Part shown: positions 1-6,184 of the stretch, piece by piece
Numbering within the stretch: position 1 is the stretch's first letter
Layout: each line of letters starts with the position of its first letter
From: Candidatus Odinarchaeota archaeon
GTDB lineage: Archaea > Asgardarchaeota > JAGGXT01
Direction: 5' to 3'
DNA: 7,287 bases
NCBI GenBank assembly: GCA_021162905.1
Contig: JAGGXT010000358.1
Span: 1 to 7,287, forward strand
Position numbers and translations under genes: made by a program
The notes under the pieces: generated by a model
Database searches by the model: none
What the model was told of the DNA's origin: nothing
What the model saw: only the letters and a program-made list of their open reading frames with translations

Positions 1-43
1 ACAAAATAAATATAGTACCACATACGACATATTTATTGAAAAA

Positions 44-51
44 TTATATAA
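44..51 (+). promoter_or_regulatory. Candidate archaeal TATA box upstream of the PflX-like gene
   Basis: The octamer TTATATAA is preceded by a purine-rich GAAAA stretch that could act as a BRE. Counting about 25 bases downstream puts the transcription start close to or just after the GTG (63) or ATG (69) start candidates, so the message would be leaderless or nearly so. That agrees with the lack of a clear Shine-Dalgarno site before this gene. In such AT-rich DNA, TATA-like strings arise by chance, so this is only a candidate. Confidence 0.35.
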
Positions 52-62
52 TTTCTTAGTGA

Positions 63-1169
63 GTGGAAATGTACTTTTTGATAAGACCTGACGCAGAACT
101 CGTGTGGAGAGATAAAGAGGTACGCAGAAGATTATCTAGATATTATGATATTTTAAAGAATAAGCGCATAGCTAGGTATTTAATTGCAAAGAAGACTCCC
201 GCTGAGGAAACTGATAATTCTCTTGACATGTTATGGGATGTTCATAACGAGACTCGTAATCGTTTCCTTCAACTTCTTGAAGATATAGACAAAAATAAAA
301 TATCTTTATCTTCACTTGAAAGTCCCAAGTTCTCGTTTCTAGATTTAAAAATAAAAATTGCAAATGAAATGCTAAAAAAGTGTAATTTCTGCGAACGTAA
401 ATGTGGAGTAAATAGATTAGATAATGAAATTGGCGTTTGTGGCGTAGGATATTTTCCTAGAGTATCTTCCGCATTTTTACACATGGGCGAAGAAGCTCCT
501 TTAGTACCATCAGGTACCATCTTTTTCGCAGGGTGTCCTTTTAAGTGTGTCTTTTGCCAAAATTATGATATAAGTCAATTCCCTGATAATGGGGTAATTA
601 CTACTCCTATCGATCTTGCAAAAATTGCTGATGATTTAAAATCTCGTGGAGCGCGCAATATAAATTACGTTGGTGGAGATCCAATTCCAAATTTACATGC
701 AATCCTAGAATCATTAAAATTCCAAACAAAGAATGTAGCTCAACTTTGGAACAGTAATCTGTATAATTCAGTAGAATCATTAGAATTGATATTGGATGTA
801 ATGGATATTTGGTTGCCTGATTTTAAGTATGGTAATAATAAATGTGCCCAGCGTCTTTCTAAGGTACTTAATTACTTTGATGTTGTTTCCCGAAATCATA
901 AAATTATTAGTGATTACGGTGGCGAAATAATAATACGTCATCTTGTACTACCGAACCATGTGGAATGTTGCACTTTCCCCATTTTAGAGTGGATAGCTAA
1001 AAATGTTCCTAATGCTTTAGTGAACGTTATGGAACAATACAGACCTATGTGGGAGGTTCATAAAAACGAAAGATATAAGGATATCAATAGAAGACCAACA
1101 TCCAGTGAGATGAAAAAGGCCTATGAGTATGCTGATAGTCTTGGTATCGTATGGCGACCAGTGAGCTAG
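63..1169 (+). CDS. PflX-like radical SAM protein (COG1313 type)
   Basis: This 368-residue protein is a radical S-adenosylmethionine enzyme related to pyruvate formate-lyase activating enzymes; the substrate of this branch is not known. The radical SAM cluster motif CxxxCxxC is seen at Cys158, Cys162 and Cys165, within GCPFKCVFCQN. Before it lies a second cysteine group, CxxCxxxC at 107-114 plus Cys126 in GVCGVG, which is typical of the PflX family and probably binds another iron-sulfur cluster. The segment NYVGGDPIPNLH (201-212) matches the family's GGEP-type SAM-binding motif, with Asp replacing Glu. The first ~100 residues are a charged, helical extension without a recognised domain. The start is GTG 63; ATG 69, two codons later, is equally possible since neither has a good ribosome binding site. 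It is the first gene of a plus-strand run, with taw2 following closely. Family assignment is firm; function is unknown. Confidence 0.88.
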   Translation: MEMYFLIRPDAELVWRDKEVRRRLSRYYDILKNKRIARYLIAKKTPAEETDNSLDMLWDVHNETRNRFLQLLEDIDKNKISLSSLESPKFSFLDLKIKIANEMLKKCNFCERKCGVNRLDNEIGVCGVGYFPRVSSAFLHMGEEAPLVPSGTIFFAGCPFKCVFCQNYDISQFPDNGVITTPIDLAKIADDLKSRGARNINYVGGDPIPNLHAILESLKFQTKNVAQLWNSNLYNSVESLELILDVMDIWLPDFKYGNNKCAQRLSKVLNYFDVVSRNHKIISDYGGEIIIRHLVLPNHVECCTFPILEWIAKNVPNALVNVMEQYRPMWEVHKNERYKDINRRPTSSEMKKAYEYADSLGIVWRPVS

Positions 1170-1171
1170 TT

Positions 1172-1178
1172 GAAGGGA
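1172..1178 (+). promoter_or_regulatory. Ribosome binding site that decides the taw2 start
   Basis: GAAGGGA lies 5 bases before ATG 1184. It favours that ATG over the in-frame ATG at 1151, which lies inside the preceding gene and has no such site. Confidence 0.6.
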
Positions 1179-1183
1179 TATAT

Positions 1184-2053
1184 ATGAGCAAATCACTGAA
1201 ACAAGAACTTAACAATCGAATTGCCAAAATACTTGGTGTTAAAACATTCAAAGAAAACGTAAAAACATTCTATCATTATAAAATCATAGGAGATATTGCA
1301 ATTTTGAAAGTTAGTGAAGACCTTTATCAATATCGGAAACAAATTGCCAAGGCGATCCTTGATATCTTTAAAGGTAAAATTCGAAGTATCATTTATTTAG
1401 AAGGAATAGAAGGAGAAAAGCGACAACCAAAAGCAGAAGTACTTGTTGGCGATAAAAATACGGAAACTATATATCGTGAGTATGGATACATGTTTAAATT
1501 TGACGTCCTAAAATTAATGCTATCATTGGGGAATAGCCAAGAAAGAAAACGTATGGCTACAATATCAAATCATAATGAAGTTATTTTAGATATGTTCGCT
1601 GGGATAGGTCAGTTTACAATTCCTATTGCTGTTCATTCGAAACCAAAACGAATATTCTCAATTGATATAAATCCCGATGCATACTATTATCTTATTGAAA
1701 ACATATTTCTAAATAAAGTTGACAATATAGTGTTCCCCATTTTAGGAGATTCCAATATCGTAGTTCCGCGTCTGTTTAAAGAAAATATGTTTGACAGAAT
1801 AATTATGGGATATTTTAAAGGCACGTTAAATTTTCTTCCAGTTGCGTTAAAAGTTGTAAAGAATAATGGCATAATACATTTTCACGATATTTTTCCTAAA
1901 AATGATCCAATTCGTATAGCAAAGGAGAAAGTTTTTGAAGTTATTAAGGGATATAATATGACACCTATATTTGAATATGCCAATGTTGTGAAATCATACT
2001 CGCCTAAATTTGATCATGTTGTGTTGGATATTAAAGTTAAGAAAAATAATTAA
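1184..2053 (+). CDS. taw2: tRNA(Phe) 4-demethylwyosine aminocarboxypropyltransferase (Taw2/TYW2-like)
   Basis: This 289-residue protein belongs to the Trm5/TYW2 (COG2520, Met10-like) family. Family members act on the wyosine precursor at position 37 of tRNA-Phe; Taw2 transfers the 3-amino-3-carboxypropyl group of S-adenosylmethionine. The N-terminal part has the family hallmark around IREYG/FKFDV and LGNSQERKRMA (115-125). The Rossmann domain begins with DMFAGIGQFT (136-145), the SAM-binding motif I, followed by SIDINPDAY (159-167). DRIIMGY (204-210) carries Met-Gly-Tyr where Trm5 methyltransferases have Met-Asn-Leu-Pro, and IIHFHD (230-235) is also TYW2-like; these two points are why Taw2 is preferred over Trm5. 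An ATG at 1151 would add 11 residues and overlap the PflX-like gene by 19 bases, but ATG 1184 has the better ribosome binding site. The protein would act in the cytoplasm in tRNA maturation. The remaining alternative is a Trm5 paralogue. Confidence 0.85.
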   Translation: MSKSLKQELNNRIAKILGVKTFKENVKTFYHYKIIGDIAILKVSEDLYQYRKQIAKAILDIFKGKIRSIIYLEGIEGEKRQPKAEVLVGDKNTETIYREYGYMFKFDVLKLMLSLGNSQERKRMATISNHNEVILDMFAGIGQFTIPIAVHSKPKRIFSIDINPDAYYYLIENIFLNKVDNIVFPILGDSNIVVPRLFKENMFDRIIMGYFKGTLNFLPVALKVVKNNGIIHFHDIFPKNDPIRIAKEKVFEVIKGYNMTPIFEYANVVKSYSPKFDHVVLDIKVKKNN

Positions 2054-2076
2054 TCATAAATCTATTGAATTATATC

Positions 2077-2083
2077 AGGTGAT
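2077..2083 (+). promoter_or_regulatory. Strong ribosome binding site for the CPBP protease gene
   Basis: AGGTGAT closely matches the archaeal anti-Shine-Dalgarno complement and sits 4 bases before ATG 2088. It fixes that start and rules out the in-frame ATG at 2010, which lies inside taw2. Confidence 0.75.
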
Positions 2084-2087
2084 CAAA

Positions 2088-2825
2088 ATGCCTTATAATA
2101 ATGAAAGTTATACAGAAGGAACACCTTGGCTTGAAGAGCTTCATGAAGAGCAAATTGAAAAAGTCTCTCCATTGTATGTAGGGGCCGCAGGATTAGTTGC
2201 CTACTTTACTTCGATTTTCATAGCACAGCTTATTATATCTGATTGGCAGTATAGTCAGCAAGTTGCAATGCTCATTGCAGAAGCCCTTCTTGGTCTTATA
2301 CCATTATATCTCGTATATCAGAGATATAAGAGATCTATAAAAATAAAAGAATTTATGAGATTAACTTTCTCAAAGAAAGCTGGGATAATTGGTGTAATAT
2401 TTGGAGTTGCTCTTTTCTTTCTTGGGATTTATTTAACATATCTCTTATTTGAGCTTCTAGGCCCGAGTCCTATAGTTGAAGAAGTAAATGAAAGTATGAC
2501 ACAGTTAATATTAAGCTCACCAACGAGTGCAATACTAACAGCTATCGCTCTTGGTAGTGCAGGAGTATGGGAAGAAATATTATTTAGAGGATTATTTCTT
2601 AGGGCTTTAGAAGAAAAATATAATTTTAGAGTGGCACAAGTGGTATCAGCAGCATTTTTTGGTCTAGCTCATTTTGATCCAACTGGCGTATACACAATTG
2701 TAACATTTATTTACGGAATTATAATAGCTGAAGTTTACCGAAAGTGGAAAACATTAATAGCACCAATTTTTACTCATGTAACTTTGAATTTAACTGGATT
2801 TATAATAATTTTATTATTTGGATGA
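2088..2825 (+). CDS. CPBP-family intramembrane glutamic protease (CAAX protease / Abi type)
   Basis: This 245-residue membrane protein has all three signature motifs of the CPBP (Rce1/Abi, PF02517) family: EExxxR at Glu162-Glu163-Arg167 (WEEILFRG), FxxxH at Phe191-His195 (FFGLAHF) and HxxxN at His230-Asn234. The glutamates and histidines form the active site within the membrane. Hydrophobic segments are visible around 30-50, 58-77, 98-123, 145-160, 183-196, 200-215 and 226-244. A hydrophilic, acidic N-terminus of ~27 residues precedes the first one. The family contains eukaryotic prenyl-protein (CAAX) endopeptidases, bacteriocin-immunity proteins and many prokaryotic members with no known substrate. 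Here the substrate cannot be inferred: the GTPase encoded at 6185-6796 ends in Glu-Glu-Glu with no CAAX cysteine. The gene lies 34 bases after taw2 and its stop codon overlaps an alternative ATG of the next gene. Confidence 0.92.
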   Translation: MPYNNESYTEGTPWLEELHEEQIEKVSPLYVGAAGLVAYFTSIFIAQLIISDWQYSQQVAMLIAEALLGLIPLYLVYQRYKRSIKIKEFMRLTFSKKAGIIGVIFGVALFFLGIYLTYLLFELLGPSPIVEEVNESMTQLILSSPTSAILTAIALGSAGVWEEILFRGLFLRALEEKYNFRVAQVVSAAFFGLAHFDPTGVYTIVTFIYGIIIAEVYRKWKTLIAPIFTHVTLNLTGFIIILLFG

Positions 2826-2830
2826 GGGGA
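2824..2830 (+). promoter_or_regulatory. Ribosome binding site that decides the methionine aminopeptidase start
   Basis: GAGGGGA lies 6 bases before TTG 2837. The competing ATG at 2822, which overlaps the preceding stop codon as ATGA, has no Shine-Dalgarno site and would depend on translational coupling. Confidence 0.6.
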
Positions 2831-2836
2831 TTTTTC

Positions 2837-3760
2837 TTGAATGAGGAAATAGAAAAGATATTAAAAGCTGGGAAAATAGCAAAAGATGTCATGGAGTATG
2901 GTTTGTCCTTAATGAGACCCGGGGTATTATTATATGAAATTTGTACAAAGATTGAAAAGCGGATAATAAATAATGGTGGGATGCCAGCGTTTCCAGTAAA
3001 CATATCTATAAATAACGTTGCGGCTCATTATACATCTCCAATAGGTGATAATAAAAGACTTGCAAAGGGCATGTTAGTTAAATTAGATATTGGTGTTCAC
3101 GTTGATGGATATATCGCTGATACAGCACGTTCCATAGTAGTTGGTGGCAAAATGTCCGAAGAACAAGAAAGGCTTATTCGTGCATCTGAAAAAGCTTTAC
3201 TTGCTGCTGAGAAGAAAATACGTGCTGGTGTGCGAATTTCAAACATAGGTCGTGCGATAGAGGAGGCTATTAAATCAGAAGGTTTTATTCCTGTCTATGA
3301 TCTATCGGGTCATACGATACAAAGGTACAAAATACATGGTGGGCTATCAATACCCAATCATGGTACACCTTCTTTGTTGTCTCCAAAGCTAAAAGAAGGC
3401 ATGCTTATTGCTATAGAGCCATTTGCTACAACTGGTAAATCTGGAAGAATAAGAGAGAATAGTCATGCCTATATTTTTAGCATTCGCACGACTAATTATA
3501 ATGGTCCAGATAAAGAATTAGTCCAAGAATTATATAATAGATTTAAAACACTACCGTTTGCTAGTAGGTGGATAACCTGGCTGAAAAAACGTGTTGTTGA
3601 GTCAAAATTGAATTTTCTCTCAAAAAGTGGTGTTCTTCATAGATATCCTGTCCTGATCGATGTAGACAATGGTATTGTTTCCCAAGCAGAGAACACATAT
3701 ATAGTTACGCGCGACGGTTTCATAAAAGTAACAAATGAGGACTATGTGGTATTAAGATAA
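2837..3760 (+). CDS. map: Methionine aminopeptidase, type II
   Basis: This enzyme removes the initiator methionine from nascent proteins in the cytoplasm. Numbered from the TTG start (307 residues), the di-metal ligands and catalytic histidines are all present: His64 (AAHYTS), Asp84 (VKLDIG), Asp95 (IADTA), His159 (SGHTI), His167 (KIHGG), Glu194 (AIEPF) and Glu285 (SQAENT). Spacing closely follows the Pyrococcus furiosus enzyme. The ~60-residue helical insert between the last two glutamates (about 222-270) marks it as type II, the archaeal and eukaryotic form. One oddity is AENT where most relatives have FEHT, so the residue after the last metal ligand is Asn rather than His. TTG 2837 is chosen for its ribosome binding site and because the product then begins at the usual place in the family; ATG 2822 would add five residues. 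It is the last gene of the first plus-strand group, with a 73-base gap after it. Confidence 0.96.
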   Translation: MNEEIEKILKAGKIAKDVMEYGLSLMRPGVLLYEICTKIEKRIINNGGMPAFPVNISINNVAAHYTSPIGDNKRLAKGMLVKLDIGVHVDGYIADTARSIVVGGKMSEEQERLIRASEKALLAAEKKIRAGVRISNIGRAIEEAIKSEGFIPVYDLSGHTIQRYKIHGGLSIPNHGTPSLLSPKLKEGMLIAIEPFATTGKSGRIRENSHAYIFSIRTTNYNGPDKELVQELYNRFKTLPFASRWITWLKKRVVESKLNFLSKSGVLHRYPVLIDVDNGIVSQAENTYIVTRDGFIKVTNEDYVVLR

Positions 3761-3770
3761 CCTCCTATTA

Positions 3771-3785
3771 GAAAGTAATAAATAA
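3771..3785 (+). promoter_or_regulatory. Candidate promoter of the ubiquitin-like/E2 cassette
   Basis: GAAAG followed by TAATAAATAA resembles a BRE plus TATA box. A transcription start about 25 bases downstream (~3806) would leave a leader of ~28 bases containing the ribosome binding site GGGGTTGA (3822-3829). A second TATA-like string, ATATTTTA at 3801-3808, would start too close to that site. The gap 3761-3833 is the largest between plus-strand genes, which supports a separate promoter here. The motif itself is weak in this AT-rich DNA. Confidence 0.35.
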
Positions 3786-3833
3786 CTCGACAAATAAAAG
3801 ATATTTTAGAATAGAGCATTTGGGGTTGAAATA

Positions 3834-4142
3834 ATGGAAAATAAACCATGGAGAGTTATAACAGTTGATGTAGAGCCAAGACAAAAGGCCTTTAGAATAG
3901 GAATATCTCCTGATACGAAAATTGGTGATGTCATAAAAACATTAGTTGAAAAATGTCGTGAGGAGAATATAGACATTGATAAGTGGGCAAAAACAAAAGT
4001 AGGCGAGCAACATCCAGAGTTCGTAATAATTAGAAAGGCAACATCTGAAATTCTTCCTCCAGCTTTAACATTCGAGGAGCTTCAACCACCAATTGAAGAA
4101 GATGAGGAATTTCTTATAGATGTTCGCGCAATTGTGGGATAA
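3834..4142 (+). CDS. Ubiquitin-like beta-grasp protein ending in Val-Gly
   Basis: This is a 102-residue soluble protein with the order of elements expected for a ubiquitin-like beta-grasp fold. Strands are at about 7-14 (RVITVDVE) and 19-24, a helix at 28-44 (TKIGDVIKTLVEKCREE), a strand at 62-67 (EFVIIRK), a short loop with TFEELQP (79-85), and a last strand at 92-100 after an acidic turn (IEEDEEFLI). The pattern of a hydrophobic strand pair, a helix, then a 'TL/TFEEL...I.ed..' segment before the final strand is that of ubiquitin and of the YukD/EsaB group. The chain ends naturally in Ala-Ile-Val-Gly, so the terminal glycine is exposed with no tail to trim. Known modifiers end in Gly-Gly or in a single Gly (Ufm1 in Val-Gly after processing, Atg8 and Atg12 in Gly). 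The E2-like gene follows 2 bases later, strongly suggesting they work together. The fold is judged by pattern, not by search; a non-conjugated YukD-like protein is the main alternative. Confidence 0.6.
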   Translation: MENKPWRVITVDVEPRQKAFRIGISPDTKIGDVIKTLVEKCREENIDIDKWAKTKVGEQHPEFVIIRKATSEILPPALTFEELQPPIEEDEEFLIDVRAIVG

Positions 4143-4144
4143 TA

Positions 4145-4810
4145 ATGCAATATCTTCCTCCATTACTAATGAATAAGCGGATTAATGTTCAAATTAATTT
4201 ATTTTTTAGTAGAATGGCATCCTTTTATAAATCACGTAGATGGGTTTGGGAAAATCCTAAGATTTCTAAAGATTATTGGGTAAATAAAGACTATGAATTA
4301 CGTGTGATTAAGAGGTATAATGATGGGGCGTATAATGTTCTAAAATATATCATAAACAACCTTCCGAGCTATTCGAAAAAACCAAGTAAAGTTGAAGATT
4401 TATCAGCGATATCATATATGCATAAAATATTAATCTATATACCGAGAGAATATCCTGCATCTTTAGTTAATATACGATTCAAAGTAGAAACTCCTCTTTT
4501 TCATCCAAGAGTATCTCCTTTTGGCTCATTAAGAAATATATGCTATGTTGTTATGGGCGAAATTGATAGAGTTTTGGAGGATTTAATTTTCTTTTTACTT
4601 CTTAAACCAGATAGAGTTAGACCTCCAGCTTTATATCCGAAAGAAGATTATGGCCTGAATCGCGAAGCAATGTTATGGTACCAAAGAAATTATAAGAAAG
4701 TAGTAAACTTTCTTGAGACTTTATGGGACAAAAGACATGAAAAAGAACCTCTAAGTGTTGAAAAAATAAGGGAGAAGAAGAGAGAGGGAGGTATTGTGTT
4801 TATTGAATGA
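4145..4810 (+). CDS. E2-like (ubiquitin-conjugating enzyme fold) protein
   Basis: This 221-residue protein shows the E2/UBC pattern. A long helix (about 50-72) is followed by strands ending in IYIPREYPASLVNIRF (97-112), which matches the E2 'P..YP...P.v.F' element. Next come the flap-like FHPRV (119-123), equivalent to HPN with Asn replaced by Arg, and then NICYVV (131-136). Cys133 falls where the catalytic thioester cysteine is expected and is the only cysteine in the protein. LLLKPDRVRPPALYPKED (151-168) resembles the E2 'll..Pn..dp' stretch, and LNREAMLWYQRN (171-182) the crossover helix 'n.eAa..y..n'. The His-to-Cys spacing is 13 residues against 8 in UbcH5-type E2s. About 45 residues precede the core and a charged tail (~195-221) follows it. 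ATG 4145 has only a weak site (GGGAT); Met9 or Met24 are alternative starts. Its neighbour is the ubiquitin-like gene 2 bases upstream. A catalytic E2 is inferred; a non-catalytic UBC/RWD-fold protein is possible. Confidence 0.62.
   Translation: MQYLPPLLMNKRINVQINLFFSRMASFYKSRRWVWENPKISKDYWVNKDYELRVIKRYNDGAYNVLKYIINNLPSYSKKPSKVEDLSAISYMHKILIYIPREYPASLVNIRFKVETPLFHPRVSPFGSLRNICYVVMGEIDRVLEDLIFFLLLKPDRVRPPALYPKEDYGLNREAMLWYQRNYKKVVNFLETLWDKRHEKEPLSVEKIREKKREGGIVFIE
4787..4792 (+). promoter_or_regulatory. Ribosome binding site inside the E2-like gene
   Basis: GGAGGT lies within the last codons of the E2-like gene. It is 10 bases before TTG 4803 but only 1 base before the other in-frame candidate, TTG 4794. 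It therefore supports both the reality of the 67-residue gene and the later start. Confidence 0.55.
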
Positions 4811-5006
4811 TAAATTAGAGGATCATTTCAGCGAAGAGGAGCAAGAAATAGGAGAAAAACGTAAGGTTGTGATAATTGATGAAATTAATTTGCCAATTAT
4901 TGAAAAGCCTCCACCCAATTTTTTCCCCTCAAAGTATAAGATAAAAATACATAAAGCTTCTAACTACAAAAAATATATTTTAAGTAGTACTAAAGAGGGG
5001 CCATGA
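4803..5006 (+). CDS. Small unrecognised protein between the E2-like and transglutaminase-like genes
   Basis: I do not recognise this 67-residue product. Read from TTG 4803 it has an acidic N-terminus (LEDHFSEEEQEIGE), a hydrophobic strand-like stretch KVVIIDEINLPII (21-33), a triple-proline turn EKPPPNFFP (34-42), then a basic strand-like part (KYKIKIHK, 44-51) and a polar tail ending in Gly-Pro. It contains no cysteine, signal peptide or membrane segment. It overlaps the end of the E2-like gene by 8 bases, and the transglutaminase-like gene begins right at its stop codon. Together with a strong internal ribosome binding site, this argues for a real, co-translated gene. A binding adaptor or a partner for the E2-like protein would be consistent, but that is a guess from position only. 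The alternative start TTG 4794 would add three residues. Confidence 0.5.
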   Translation: MNDKLEDHFSEEEQEIGEKRKVVIIDEINLPIIEKPPPNFFPSKYKIKIHKASNYKKYILSSTKEGP

Positions 5007-6184
5007 TGAGTTTATTTAGCTTCTTCGTTCAAAAAAATAAAGGAAATATATTAAGGAAAAATAAAACCTATACTCAAGATGAAACCATAATTCTAACACT
5101 TGACATCTCTAAACTACCTGTTGGTACATATATATTAAAAATCATGGATCCCTATAACAGAACAATATACCAACAAAAAATCAGTAGGGAAAGTAATCGT
5201 ATTGTTGGAAAGTATATTCTCTCAATACCCCTTTCGGAAAGTTATCCAGATGGCATATACTCTGTTTATGTAATAAATATTGCTTCTGGATCTACTTTTA
5301 AGGAAACTTTTATTGTAAAAAACCCATATTTTTCAAAACGTGAAATAGTTCTTTTTAACTATTTTAGAATAATTAATTATAATGGGCAAGAAATATTCGA
5401 TGTTTATGCTAGAATAGTTAAGCCTCCCCATATCCCTACGGTTCAAGAGATAAATTCTATAACGCCTCTTAATTTCACTCCACTAAGAGAAGAAACCGAC
5501 TTAGACGGAAATGAATGGCTAGTTGCTAATTTTGAGAAAATTGATGAGAACAAGTCTATAGATATAGGATATAAATCGAAAATTACTCTTCTAAGGAGGT
5601 CCTATATTCCAGCAAAGCTTTCACCCTCAGATTATAAAAAATACACCAATAGTGAACCATATATTGAATCAGATGACCCAAGAATTATTAGGATAAGCGA
5701 ATCTCTATATCATCGCAATTTTTATCAATTTATTAAAAACATTCAAAAATGGTTACATAAGAATATCTCCTATAGGGAGATGCCTAGTGAAAATGGAGCT
5801 CTTTTTGCTTTAAAAAATAAAATAGGTGACTGTACAGAGTTTTCTTCTCTTTTTGTTGCAATCTGTAGAGCTGCAAACATACCATCAAGATTAGTTGCAG
5901 GTATTGCAAAAGGGAAAAAATGGGAAAATCATGCCTGGGCAGAGTGTTATTATGACGGTAAGTGGATAGCTGTTGAACCCACATGGAAAGAATATGTAGG
6001 TCTTTTTGGTTATTTCACAAATAGAATCACTCTTCTTTATGGTAATTGGATGGGGGATTTCATTACGAGGGATTTTTCTATAAGATACCGATATCATGTT
6101 AAAAGGAATAAGGAAAGAATAAATTTTTCAAGAAATATAAAGATATTAAATTATCATTACGTACAAGAAAAAAGAAAAGTGTAA
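5006..6184 (+). CDS. Transglutaminase-like (papain-fold) protein with Ig-like N-terminal domains, probably cytoplasmic
   Basis: The protein has 392 residues; numbering below is from ATG 5003, one codon earlier. Residues ~20-107 form an Ig/macroglobulin-like beta domain (LPVGTYILKIMDP, YPDGIYSVYVIN). Residues ~110-200 are a second beta-rich domain common before transglutaminase cores, with a DLDGNEW motif at 166-172. The core spans ~235-335: GDCTEFSSLFVAICRA carries the nucleophile Cys277, NHAWAE the His310, and WIAVEPTW puts Glu325 where the third catalytic residue is normally Asp. Such folds act as proteases, amidases or cross-linking enzymes. No signal peptide is present, and an in-frame stop at 4991 rules out a longer N-terminus, so the protein should stay in the cytoplasm although its domain layout is commoner in surface proteins. 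GAGGGG at 4995-5000 is 5 bases before ATG 5006. As last gene of the ubiquitin-like/E2 cassette it might cleave or join the modifier; this is inference. Confidence 0.82.
   Translation: MSLFSFFVQKNKGNILRKNKTYTQDETIILTLDISKLPVGTYILKIMDPYNRTIYQQKISRESNRIVGKYILSIPLSESYPDGIYSVYVINIASGSTFKETFIVKNPYFSKREIVLFNYFRIINYNGQEIFDVYARIVKPPHIPTVQEINSITPLNFTPLREETDLDGNEWLVANFEKIDENKSIDIGYKSKITLLRRSYIPAKLSPSDYKKYTNSEPYIESDDPRIIRISESLYHRNFYQFIKNIQKWLHKNISYREMPSENGALFALKNKIGDCTEFSSLFVAICRAANIPSRLVAGIAKGKKWENHAWAECYYDGKWIAVEPTWKEYVGLFGYFTNRITLLYGNWMGDFITRDFSIRYRYHVKRNKERINFSRNIKILNYHYVQEKRKV

Noticed and set aside
269..520. 83-residue minus-strand reading frame inside the PflX-like gene
   Set aside because: It lies wholly within a confidently assigned gene with conserved cysteine motifs, and shows no recognisable domain or start signal.
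1151..1183. Upstream ATG start for taw2
   Set aside because: It would overlap the preceding gene by 19 bases without a ribosome binding site; ATG 1184 has GAAGGGA at good spacing.
2010..2087. N-terminal extension of the CPBP protease from ATG 2010
   Set aside because: The extra 26 residues lie over the end of taw2 in another frame, and AGGTGAT sits just before ATG 2088.
2088..2825. Idea that the CPBP protease processes the GTPase as a prenylated CAAX protein
   Set aside because: The GTPase C-terminus is Leu-Gly-Glu-Glu-Glu with no cysteine near the end, so there is no CAAX box to cut.
3761..3833. Possible terminator, small RNA or tRNA in the widest plus-strand gap
   Set aside because: No stable stem with a T-run and no cloverleaf pattern is visible; only promoter-like AT-rich DNA and a ribosome binding site are seen.
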